Shown: in pieces, positions 1 to 7,210 of the stretch
Layout: each line of letters opens with the position of its first letter
Position numbering within the stretch: the stretch's first letter is position 1
Assembly (NCBI GenBank): GCA_013139395.1
Contig: WTAX01000449.1
Location: forward strand, 1 to 7,210
Reading direction: 5' to 3'
Length of the DNA stretch: 7,210 nt
Source: Gammaproteobacteria bacterium
GTDB lineage: Bacteria > Pseudomonadota > Gammaproteobacteria > GRL18
The notes under the pieces: generated by a model
Database searches by the model: none
Seen by the model: the letters and a program-made list of their open reading frames with translations, nothing else
What the model was told of the DNA's origin: nothing
Program-made: the position numbers and the translations under genes

Positions 1-36
1 TTTTGTTTATTAAACTAAAAAATCATTATTTTTTTC

Positions 37-65
37 TAGACAAATGCTACACATCCCCGTATCAT
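37..65 (+). promoter_or_regulatory. Probable sigma-70 promoter of tRNA-Ala
   Basis: A -35-like box TAGACA (37-42) and a -10-like box TATCAT (60-65) are separated by exactly 17 bases, with transcription expected to start near 72, about 10 bases before the mature tRNA. The A/T-rich tract at about 11-36 has the composition of an UP element, which is common at stable-RNA promoters. Each box matches five of six consensus bases. The promoter is inferred from sequence only. Confidence 0.6.
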
Positions 66-81
66 ACACCGCTTGTTGTAC

Positions 82-157
82 GGGGCTATAGCTCAGCTGG
101 GAGAGCGCTTCGCTGGCAGCGAAGAGGTCAGGAGTTCGATCCTCCTTAGCTCCACCA
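82..157 (+). tRNA. tRNA-Ala(GGC)
   Basis: A complete 76-base cloverleaf can be folded by eye. The acceptor stem is 82-88 with 147-153, the D stem 91-94 with 103-106, the anticodon stem 108-112 with 120-124, and the T stem 130-134 with 142-146. The anticodon is GGC at 115-117, reading GCC and GCU alanine codons. The third acceptor pair is G84-U151, the G3-U70 wobble pair that alanyl-tRNA synthetase recognises, so the identity is firm. The discriminator base is A154 and the CCA end (155-157) is encoded in the genome. Confidence 0.98.
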
Positions 158-204
158 AACAACAACTACAAGCTGTTTTCACAGCGAAGAGACCTTTTGA
201 TAAA

Positions 205-245
205 TTGACATAACCTTATGTTATATAGAAAATTTTCTTTATAAT
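205..245 (+). promoter_or_regulatory. Candidate promoter region of tRNA-Glu
   Basis: The spacer between the two tRNAs has a perfect -35 box TTGACA at 205-210, followed after 17 bases by a weak -10 candidate GAAAAT (228-233). A perfect -10 box TATAAT lies at 240-245, but it is 29 bases from the TTGACA and has only a poor -35 (TATGTT, 217-222) at 17 bases. Either could drive tRNA-Glu, or both tRNAs may come from the promoter upstream of tRNA-Ala. Which box is used cannot be settled from sequence. Confidence 0.4.
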
Positions 246-285
246 CTATATAAAGTGTTATATCAATTAAAATTATCAAACCAAT

Positions 286-361
286 GTCCCCTTCGTCTAG
301 TGGCCTAGGACACCGCCCTTTCACGGCGGTAACAGGGGTTCGAACCCCCTAGGGGACGCCA
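286..361 (+). tRNA. tRNA-Glu(TTC)
   Basis: A complete 76-base cloverleaf is visible. The acceptor stem is 286-292 with 351-357, the anticodon stem 313-317 with 325-329, and the T stem 334-338 with 346-350 around a TTCGAAC loop. The anticodon TTC at 320-322 reads GAA and GAG. The discriminator is G358 and CCA is encoded at 359-361. It is nearly identical to E. coli tRNA-Glu as I remember it. A run of eight T (366-373) begins four bases after the CCA and may help end the transcript, though no separate terminator hairpin precedes it. Confidence 0.98.
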
Positions 362-467
362 CTTCTTTTTTTTCAAGAATTCTATAGATTAAAGTCGTAA
401 ATTCTTTAAATTATTTTCTCTTCTACTCTGGTTTTTTCCTACTTTCATACCTACGTTAATAGACTGA

Positions 468-2750
<2,283 letters not shown>

Positions 2751-2818
2751 AGATTTATTAAAGGTTTTCAGGCTAAGGACGATAAAGAAATTAATCGTAA
2801 CCTATTTCAGGCAAATCA

Positions 2819-3052
2819 ATGCTTAGTGTGATCAACCAGTTAACGACCCAATATGAGCAGCACCATGGCTTCAGGCCAAATCTGCTTTATTCGACCAGTG
2901 CGCAATTGGATCTACTCAAGGAACAACTATCTGAACCTGAAATTGAGATCGTTGCTCAATTGATCGGTATGGATATCGTCCTTATCAAAGCAAACTCAAA
3001 ACCCTACGTCTCATGGGTTCAAATTCCCTGGAAACATTCCAAAACGGCTTAG
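2819..3052 (+). CDS. Small hypothetical protein (77 aa)
   Basis: I do not recognise a named family. The frame encodes 77 residues with a normal mixed composition. An amphipathic helix-like start leads into HGFRPNLLYST (residues about 16-26), then a helical middle (SAQLDLLKEQL), then GMDIVLIK and YVSWVQIPW near the end, suggesting a small alpha/beta fold. There is no signal peptide or membrane segment. From memory it resembles short uncharacterised gammaproteobacterial proteins sharing a HGxRPxLLY stretch and a GMxIVL strand; this is unverified. The ATG at 2819 is the only plausible start, because an in-frame TAA lies at 2798-2800; a weak CAGG sits at 2808-2811. It lies 68 bases after icd and 135 before infA on the same strand. 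The protein-like composition and placement favour a real gene over a chance frame. Confidence 0.7.
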   Translation: MLSVINQLTTQYEQHHGFRPNLLYSTSAQLDLLKEQLSEPEIEIVAQLIGMDIVLIKANSKPYVSWVQIPWKHSKTA

Positions 3053-3090
3053 GCTCGCGGAAATAAAGATTTATTTTCATCTAAATTCAC

Positions 3091-3111
3091 ATTAGCTATT
3101 GCTAATTTTTT
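3091..3111 (+). terminator. Weak terminator-like hairpin upstream of infA
   Basis: Arms ATTAGC (3091-3096) and GCTAAT (3101-3106) enclose TATT and run into a six-T stretch (3106-3111). The stem has six pairs, only two of them G-C, so it would be a weak terminator. Its position just after the 77-residue ORF and before infA fits partial separation of the two transcription units. It could equally be chance in an A/T-rich spacer. Confidence 0.3.
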
Positions 3112-3187
3112 CTAATTCGGGCAATATTCACGCCTTGTAAATTCCAGTTTAAATTAATTCACTTATAGAGCGTATTAGTAAATAGTT

Positions 3188-3406
3188 ATGGCAAAAGAAG
3201 AAGGCATTGAAATGGATGGTACTGTGGTTGACACATTACCAAATACCATGTTTCGCGTTGAGCTCGAAAACGGTCATATTGTGACCGCTCATATCTCAGG
3301 AAAAATGAGAAAAAATTACATTCGTATTCTTACGGGTGATAAAGTCACTGTTCAGCTAACACCTTACGATTTGAGCAAGGGTCGCATTACCTATCGCGCT
3401 AAATAA
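3188..3406 (+). CDS. infA: Translation initiation factor IF-1
   Basis: IF1 binds the A site of the 30S ribosomal subunit and supports IF2 and IF3 during initiation. The 72-residue protein has exactly the E. coli length and differs from it at only about a dozen positions as I recall that sequence. The whole protein is one S1/OB-fold domain. The hallmark stretches [15 protein letters not shown] (16-30), [14 protein letters not shown] (35-48) and [11 protein letters not shown] (57-67) are all present. The start is fixed by the conserved MAKE N terminus. No recognisable Shine-Dalgarno lies 4-12 bases upstream; the nearest purine stretch, TAGAG, ends 17 bases before the ATG. It converges on clpA, as in E. 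coli. Promoter boxes in the 135-base upstream gap are too weak to call. Confidence 0.99.
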   Translation: MAKEEGIEMDGTVVDTLPNTMFRVELENGHIVTAHISGKMRKNYIRILTGDKVTVQLTPYDLSKGRITYRAK

Positions 3407-3469
3407 GCGCTCGATAATAGCTGACAATATAATAAATAGTCCATTTCTACACACTTTTTAGATAGCCAG

Positions 3470-3494
3470 GTAGGGTGGGCAATGCCCACCCTAC
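3470..3494. repeat. Perfect 25-base palindrome, REP-like
   Basis: GTAGGGTGGGCA (3470-3481) and its exact reverse complement (3483-3494) surround a single central A. It is far more GC-rich than the surrounding spacer and has no T run beside it, so it is not itself a normal terminator. From memory, palindromes of this GGGTGGGC/GCCCACCC type are dispersed in many gammaproteobacterial (methanotroph, Beggiatoa- or Thiothrix-like) and cyanobacterial genomes, usually between genes. Only one copy is visible here, so dispersal is an inference. Confidence 0.7.
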
Positions 3495-3511
3495 ATGCTC
3501 GCATTAGACAT

Positions 3512-3548
3512 AAAAAAAGCCTGTATCATTATTAATACAGGCTTTTTT
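3512..3548. terminator. Bidirectional intrinsic terminator between infA and clpA
   Basis: An eight-pair stem, GCCTGTAT (3519-3526) with ATACAGGC (3535-3542), has an eight-base loop. It is flanked by seven A on the left (3512-3518) and six T on the right (3543-3548), so it reads as hairpin plus U tract from both strands. It lies 17 bases past the clpA stop and about 105 bases past the infA stop, exactly where converging transcripts must end. Confidence 0.92.
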
Positions 3549-3565
3549 GTGGGTGATAGATGCTA

Positions 3566-5851
3566 TTAATGAACCTTATCGATCTTGCCGGTTTCACTTT
3601 GTAAGTCAAATTTCAGCTCACCATTCTCTTCAGAAATAATGACTTTTCCACCATGTTCCAACTCACCAAATAACAGGGCTTCAGCCAATGGTTTTTTAAT
3701 ACTTTCCTGAATAAGGCGAGCCATTGGCCGGGCGCCCATTTTTTTATCGTAACCATTTTCAGCTAACCATTTACGAGCATCAGGCTCAACATAGAGTTCT
3801 ACTTTCTTTTCAGCTAATTGATTTTCAAGCTCAAAGATAAACTTATCAACCACCTGTTCCATCACTTCTGTGGATAATGATGCAAACTGAACCACCGCAT
3901 CAAGACGGTTACGAAACTCCGGTGTAAAACCTCGCTTAATCGCTTCCATACCATCAGAGGCATGATCTTGTAAGGTAAAACCAATAGATGAACGAGACAT
4001 CGCTTCGGCACCCATATTGGTGGTCATGATTAAAATCACATTACGAAAATCAGCTTTGCGACCATTATTATCCGTTAAGGTTCCATGATCCATAACCTGT
4101 AATAAGAGGTTAAACACATCAGGATGCGCTTTTTCAATTTCATCTAATAATAAAACCGCATGAGGATGCTTATTAACCGCTTCTGTCAATAAACCGCCTT
4201 GATCATAGCCAACATAGCCCGGTGGCGCGCCAATGAGCCTGGAGACCGTGTGACGCTCCATATATTCCGACATATCAAAGCGGATCAGCTCAATCCCCAT
4301 TAATTTGGCTAATTGCATCGATACTTCTGTTTTACCTACGCCTGTAGGTCCGGCAAATAAGAATGAGCCGATAGGCTTATCATCACGACCAATACCTGCC
4401 CGAGCCATTTTAATCGCTTCATCCAGGGTATCAATTGCCTTGTCCTGACCATGAATAACCAGTCTGAGGTTACGCGCTAGTTTTTTCAGCGAATTCTTAT
4501 CACTGGTACTAATAGTCTTGGGTGGAATTCGTGCAATTGCAGCAATAATTGCTTCAATTTCTTTAACACCTATGGTTTTTTTACGTTTTGAGGGTGAATT
4601 AAGTTGTTGATTAGCACCCGCTTCATCAATTACATCAATGGCTTTATCAGGCAAATGACGATCATTAATATAACGCTCTGATAATTCAGCAGCACTGCGT
4701 AATGCCTGCTTGGTGTATTTTATATGATGATACTCTTCAAATCTCGAGCGCAACCCTTCAAGAATATGATAGGTTTCTTCAGCTGAAGGCTCCGAGACAT
4801 CAATTTTTTGAAAGCGTCGAGCCAGCGCATGATCTTTTTCAAAAATACCCCGGTATTCCTGATAGGTAGTAGAACCAATGCAGCGTAAATCACTGGTCGA
4901 CAGCGCAGGTTTTATCAGATTAGAGGCATCCATTGCGCCGCCAGAAGCCGCACCGGCACCAATAATGGTATGAATTTCATCAATAAAAAGAATAGATTTG
5001 GGTTCTTTTTTTAATTGATTTAACACCGCTTTAAGGCGTTTTTCAAAATCACCCCGGTATTTTGTTCCAGCCAGTAAGGCACCCATATCGAGGGAGTAAA
5101 TGACATTACCTTCAAGGATCTCAGGCACTTCATCATCAACAATTTTCTTCGCCAGTCCTTCTGCCAATGCGGTTTTACCCACACCTGCTTCACCAACAAA
5201 TAACGGGTTATTTTTCCTACGGCGACATAAAATCTGAATCGTGCGATTCACTTCTTCTTTACGGCCGATTAAGGGATCAATTTTACCTTCCAATGCCCTT
5301 TCATTGAGATTGACGGCATATAGATCAAGTGGATTTTTTGCTGCTTTGGCATTTGCCGTTTCTGGACTTTCACTTGCAGTACCGCTTTCTTCTTCTCCCG
5401 TGTCAATATTGCCATCATCAACTTTACTAATGCCATGAGAAATAAAACTGACAATATCAAGACGGGAAACATCTTGTTTGCTTAATAAATAAACAGCCTG
5501 TGACTCTTGTTCATTAAAAATTGCTACCAGTACGTTAGCACCATTAACTTCTTTTTTCCCTGAAGATTGAGCCTGAAAAATAGCACGTTGTAGAACCCGT
5601 TGAAACCCCAATGTTGGCTGGGTATCACGCTCATCAATTTCAGAAAGCACGGGTGTTGTTTCATCAAGAAAAATAAGTAATTCATTACGCAGCTGACGCA
5701 AATCAACTGAGCAGGCGTTAAGCACCTCTTCTGCTGCAGGATTATCCAATAAAGCCAGTAACAGGTGCTCAACTGTCATAAATTCATGACGTTTTTCTCG
5801 AGCTTCTTTAAAGGCAAGGTTTAGTGTAAATTCAAGTTCTTTACTCAACAC
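3566..5851 (-). CDS. clpA: ATP-dependent Clp protease ATP-binding subunit ClpA
   Basis: ClpA is a hexameric AAA+ unfoldase that feeds substrates into ClpP and takes N-degron substrates from ClpS. The 761 residues match the E. coli length (758). The N domain (about 1-143) has the [11 protein letters not shown] signature, followed by an acidic, low-complexity linker (about 145-170). D1 has Walker A GEAGVGKT (220-227), pore loop KYRG (264-267), Walker B ILFIDEIH (287-294) and an ARR arginine-finger stretch (344-346). D2 has Walker A GPTGVGKT (501-508), pore loop GYVG (545-548), Walker [10 protein letters not shown] (566-574) and sensor-2 GARPM (706-710). The ClpP-docking tripeptide is IGF (623-625), where E. 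coli has IGL. The start codon is GTG; aligning [11 protein letters not shown] with the E. coli N terminus and a GAGGA ribosome site support it. It lies 27 bases after clpS, so the two are probably co-transcribed. Confidence 0.99.
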   Translation of the reverse strand: MLSKELEFTLNLAFKEAREKRHEFMTVEHLLLALLDNPAAEEVLNACSVDLRQLRNELLIFLDETTPVLSEIDERDTQPTLGFQRVLQRAIFQAQSSGKKEVNGANVLVAIFNEQESQAVYLLSKQDVSRLDIVSFISHGISKVDDGNIDTGEEESGTASESPETANAKAAKNPLDLYAVNLNERALEGKIDPLIGRKEEVNRTIQILCRRRKNNPLFVGEAGVGKTALAEGLAKKIVDDEVPEILEGNVIYSLDMGALLAGTKYRGDFEKRLKAVLNQLKKEPKSILFIDEIHTIIGAGAASGGAMDASNLIKPALSTSDLRCIGSTTYQEYRGIFEKDHALARRFQKIDVSEPSAEETYHILEGLRSRFEEYHHIKYTKQALRSAAELSERYINDRHLPDKAIDVIDEAGANQQLNSPSKRKKTIGVKEIEAIIAAIARIPPKTISTSDKNSLKKLARNLRLVIHGQDKAIDTLDEAIKMARAGIGRDDKPIGSFLFAGPTGVGKTEVSMQLAKLMGIELIRFDMSEYMERHTVSRLIGAPPGYVGYDQGGLLTEAVNKHPHAVLLLDEIEKAHPDVFNLLLQVMDHGTLTDNNGRKADFRNVILIMTTNMGAEAMSRSSIGFTLQDHASDGMEAIKRGFTPEFRNRLDAVVQFASLSTEVMEQVVDKFIFELENQLAEKKVELYVEPDARKWLAENGYDKKMGARPMARLIQESIKKPLAEALLFGELEHGGKVIISEENGELKFDLQSETGKIDKVH

Positions 5852-5860
5852 AATACTTAT

Positions 5861-5865
5861 TCCTC
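5861..5865 (-). promoter_or_regulatory. clpA ribosome binding site supporting the GTG start
   Basis: On the - strand GAGGA sits 9 bases before the GTG at 5851. The only nearby ATG (5868-5866) is in another frame, so this site together with the conserved N terminus fixes GTG as the clpA start. It lies inside the 27-base clpS-clpA gap. Confidence 0.8.
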
Positions 5866-5878
5866 ATCTTATATACTT

Positions 5879-6229
5879 TTATTCAACTTCCATTGAACAC
5901 ATCAGTGGATGATTATGTTTTTTAGAATAGTTGTTCACTTCTAATGTTTTAGTTTCCGCAGTATCTCTGGTAAACAAACCACAAATACCCTTACCGCTAC
6001 TATGGACATCCATCATAATTCGAGTGGCTTTTGCACGATCCATGGAAAAAAAGTTTTCCAGTACGTGTACTACAAATTCCATAGGTGTGTAATCATCATT
6101 ATTAATAATAACGCGATACATACGGGGGTTTTTCAGCTTTGGTTTGGCTGTTTCAACCGAAGTATCACCCACGTCGTTATCATTTAATTCATCATCATGC
6201 CAATCATCTGAGTTGGTAATTTTAATCAT
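5879..6229 (-). CDS. clpS: ATP-dependent Clp protease adaptor ClpS
   Basis: ClpS captures proteins with destabilising N-terminal residues and delivers them to ClpA for ClpAP degradation. The core (about residues 37-116) contains YRVIINNDDYTPMEFV (38-53), DVHSSGKGICG (74-84) and a conserved HPL near the end. Pocket residues known from E. coli ClpS align at +10: N44, D45, D46, M50, M72 and H76, so N-degron binding should be retained. The protein is 116 residues against 106 in E. coli. The extra length is in the flexible N-terminal arm, which is strongly acidic (DDWHDDELNDNDVGD, 8-22). The ATG at 6229 is the only ATG before the core's M37. No Shine-Dalgarno is visible upstream; the leader is A/T-rich with a TTTAGCTAAA palindrome at 6241-6250. 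It is the first gene of the clpS-clpA unit. Confidence 0.98.
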   Translation of the reverse strand: MIKITNSDDWHDDELNDNDVGDTSVETAKPKLKNPRMYRVIINNDDYTPMEFVVHVLENFFSMDRAKATRIMMDVHSSGKGICGLFTRDTAETKTLEVNNYSKKHNHPLMCSMEVE

Positions 6230-6314
6230 ATATAGTTAAGTTTAGCTAAAACTAAAAAAAAATCTCTAATTTAAGGAAAAAAATAGCAGTGCTTTAATTT
6301 TCCAAATATTTAAA

Positions 6315-6334
6315 ACACACTAGCACTAGTGTGT
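6315..6334. repeat. Perfect 9-bp inverted repeat upstream of clpS
   Basis: ACACACTAG (6315-6323) and CTAGTGTGT (6326-6334) are exact reverse complements separated by CA. On the - strand the dyad is followed by TTTTAAATATTT, and on the + strand by ATGGGG and then seven T (6341-6347). It may be a regulator binding site, or an RNA hairpin in the clpS leader if transcription starts upstream of it. A + strand terminator is less likely because the T run starts six bases after the stem. Confidence 0.6.
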
Positions 6335-6371
6335 ATGGGGTTTTTTTCATCTTATTACAAGTGAAACTTTG

Positions 6372-6400
6372 TTTATAGCAGTTAGAAAAGATTCCATTAA
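6372..6400 (-). promoter_or_regulatory. Candidate clpS-clpA promoter (extended -10)
   Basis: Read on the - strand, TGCTATAAA (6380-6372) is an extended -10 element with five of six -10 bases. A poor -35, TTAATG (6400-6395), lies 17 bases upstream. Transcription from here would give a leader of about 135 bases containing the inverted repeat at 6315-6334. Other A/T-rich candidates exist closer to the gene, so the assignment is tentative. Confidence 0.35.
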
Positions 6401-6433
6401 GAACCAGATAAACTCTCATAATTACCGTCATCT

Positions 6434-6451
6434 TATGGAATATTTTCCATA
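6434..6451. repeat. 7-bp inverted repeat upstream of the coiled-coil gene
   Basis: TATGGAA (6434-6440) and TTCCATA (6445-6451) are perfect reverse complements around TATT. The dyad lies about 50 bases before the ATG of the + strand gene, overlapping a weak -35 candidate, so it is placed like an operator. No regulator is identified. Confidence 0.45.
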
Positions 6452-6490
6452 TTTATTATAAACTTAATATATGTTATTAAAGTAATTGCT

Positions 6491-6494
6491 AGGA
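6491..6494 (+). promoter_or_regulatory. Ribosome binding site fixing the coiled-coil gene start
   Basis: AGGA sits 7 bases before the ATG at 6502. An earlier ATG at 6495 is directly adjacent to this site and reaches a stop after 11 codons, so 6502 is the start. Confidence 0.65.
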
Positions 6495-6501
6495 ATGAAC
6501 C

Positions 6502-7210
6502 ATGAGCAGGTCAAAATCATCAAAAAATAAAGATGATAAAAAGAAAAAAAATGAATCCGAAACACTCAAATCACTGAAATCCGGTCAGAAACGCCCTGCC
6601 GAGCCCACTAGTAAGTCATTAATTTCATTAAAAAAAATCAAAAAACAACTTAGCAACGTTGTATTGCAAAGAAAAAATGACCAACAACACCTTAAAGAAC
6701 TAAAAAAAAATACAAACGATCTAAGTAAACAAATTAAAAACACTGAATCTCAACTATCTAAACACGTCCTTAATAAAGATTTACAACAAATAAAGAAAAA
6801 TTTAGAAAAAAAACAGAGTCAATTTAATAAGAGCACCGATAATCTCTCAAAGGAAATAGTCCAGTTAAACGATTTAGTAAAGCGTGTTGAAGGTAAAATC
6901 AATAGCTTAGAAAAACAAGCTTCACTTAACAATAAAGTCCCTCAAAAAAGCAATAAGTTATTATTAAAAAAAATCAGCCGATTTGAAGAAGAATTAAATC
7001 AGTTCACCGATACCCTTATTAACCCTGAATACCATATTAGAGATTTTTCAAGGCAATTAAAAAAACTCGGTAAGCTGATTAAACAATCCAAAGCAAATTA
7101 TCAGGATCATGATACTCAAATAAAACTATTACAAACCAATACCACCAATATCAGACAATTATTACAGCAGGACTGTGATAGTTCTCAAGTAGTGGCTAAT
7201 AGCTTTCAGC
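6502..7210 (+). CDS. Lysine-rich coiled-coil protein, partial (3' end outside window)
   Basis: The frame opens at ATG 6502 and stays open to the window end, giving 236 codons without a stop; the C terminus is missing. I do not recognise the family. Residues 1-37 are a hydrophilic, probably disordered, lysine- and serine-rich tail. From about 38 to 140 a strong coiled coil is visible: L101, F108, L115, L122, V129 and L136 are spaced exactly seven apart, with further hydrophobics at intermediate positions. A second helical segment covers about 153-222, after a break containing proline (VPQKS). Lysine makes up about 43 of 236 residues, and there is no signal peptide or membrane helix, so the visible part looks cytosolic. 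It is more A-rich than its neighbours, with several runs of eight or nine A. Divergent from clpS, it occupies the place of cspD in E. coli but is unrelated. It could be a filament, DNA-associated or scaffold protein; none of these can be shown here. Confidence 0.85.
   Translation, partial: MSRSKSSKNKDDKKKKNESETLKSLKSGQKRPAEPTSKSLISLKKIKKQLSNVVLQRKNDQQHLKELKKNTNDLSKQIKNTESQLSKHVLNKDLQQIKKNLEKKQSQFNKSTDNLSKEIVQLNDLVKRVEGKINSLEKQASLNNKVPQKSNKLLLKKISRFEEELNQFTDTLINPEYHIRDFSRQLKKLGKLIKQSKANYQDHDTQIKLLQTNTTNIRQLLQQDCDSSQVVANSFQ

Larger units (their letters stand above)
6230..6501. other. Divergent intergenic region with several dyads
   Basis: This A/T-rich gap separates the divergent clpS (-) and coiled-coil gene (+) starts and holds no gene. 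It contains three inverted repeats: TTTAGCTAAA (6241-6250), a 9-bp-arm dyad (6315-6334) and a 7-bp-arm dyad (6434-6451). Promoters for both directions must lie here or further upstream. For the + gene, a weak candidate is TTTCCA (6444-6449) with TATATG (6468-6473) at an 18-base spacing, whose -35 box overlaps the last dyad. Confidence 0.6.

Noticed and set aside
55..85. CCCCGTA (55-61) and TACGGGG (79-85) form a 7-bp inverted repeat overlapping the start of tRNA-Ala.
   Set aside because: The left arm overlaps the -10 region and precedes the expected transcription start, so it would not be in the RNA; the right arm is constrained by the tRNA acceptor stem. Probably chance.
375..406. AAGAATT / AATTCTT inverted repeat after tRNA-Glu, a possible terminator.
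   Set aside because: Seven mostly A-T pairs with an 18-base loop and no clean T run after it; too weak to call.
3396..3410. GCGCT / AGCGC hairpin straddling the infA stop codon.
   Set aside because: Five-pair stem without a following T run; the strong terminator at 3512-3548 already explains transcript ending.
5241..5772. Short open frames on both strands within clpA.
   Set aside because: Contained in the well-supported clpA coding sequence; no independent signal.
6002..6187. 61-codon + strand frame opposite clpS.
   Set aside because: Shadow of clpS with no sign of translation signals.
6495..6530. Eleven-codon upstream ORF overlapping the start of the coiled-coil gene.
   Set aside because: Its ATG directly abuts the AGGA site, leaving no spacing for initiation, and the frame ends at once.

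Overview
The window looks like ordinary chromosome from an AT-rich gammaproteobacterium. The main reasons are the IF1, ClpA and ClpS sequences, which read as close relatives of the E. coli proteins, two tRNAs of gammaproteobacterial type with genome-encoded CCA ends, and the convergent infA/clpA arrangement also known from E. coli and Pseudomonas. A palindrome of the GTAGGGTGGGC type, which I remember from sulfur-oxidising and methanotrophic gammaproteobacteria, hints at that part of the class. I cannot name a genus from the sequence alone.

Layout, left to right. Positions 1-361 hold a promoter with an AT-rich upstream tract, tRNA-Ala(GGC), a spacer with promoter-like boxes, and tRNA-Glu(TTC). 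Next on the + strand come a complete monomeric NADP-dependent isocitrate dehydrogenase (513-2750), an unrecognised 77-residue ORF (2819-3052) and infA (3188-3406). The infA-clpA gap (3407-3565) contains a perfect palindrome and a bidirectional intrinsic terminator serving the converging genes. The - strand then carries clpA (5851-3566, GTG start) and clpS (6229-5879), a two-gene operon with a 27-base gap. A 272-base divergent intergenic region (6230-6501) is rich in dyad symmetries and separates clpS from a lysine-rich coiled-coil protein on the + strand. That gene starts at 6502 and runs off the window end.

Functionally, clpS and clpA encode the N-degron adaptor and the AAA+ unfoldase that feed substrates to ClpP, which is not in this window. 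The infA product is translation initiation factor IF1. The icd product makes 2-oxoglutarate and NADPH in the TCA cycle. Every core gene looks intact, with its known catalytic or binding residues present.

I see no CRISPR array, transposase, phage gene, toxin-antitoxin pair or defence system. The parts not explained by known families are the coiled-coil gene divergent from clpS, the 77-residue ORF before infA, the hairpin and dyads upstream of clpS, and the palindrome after infA.
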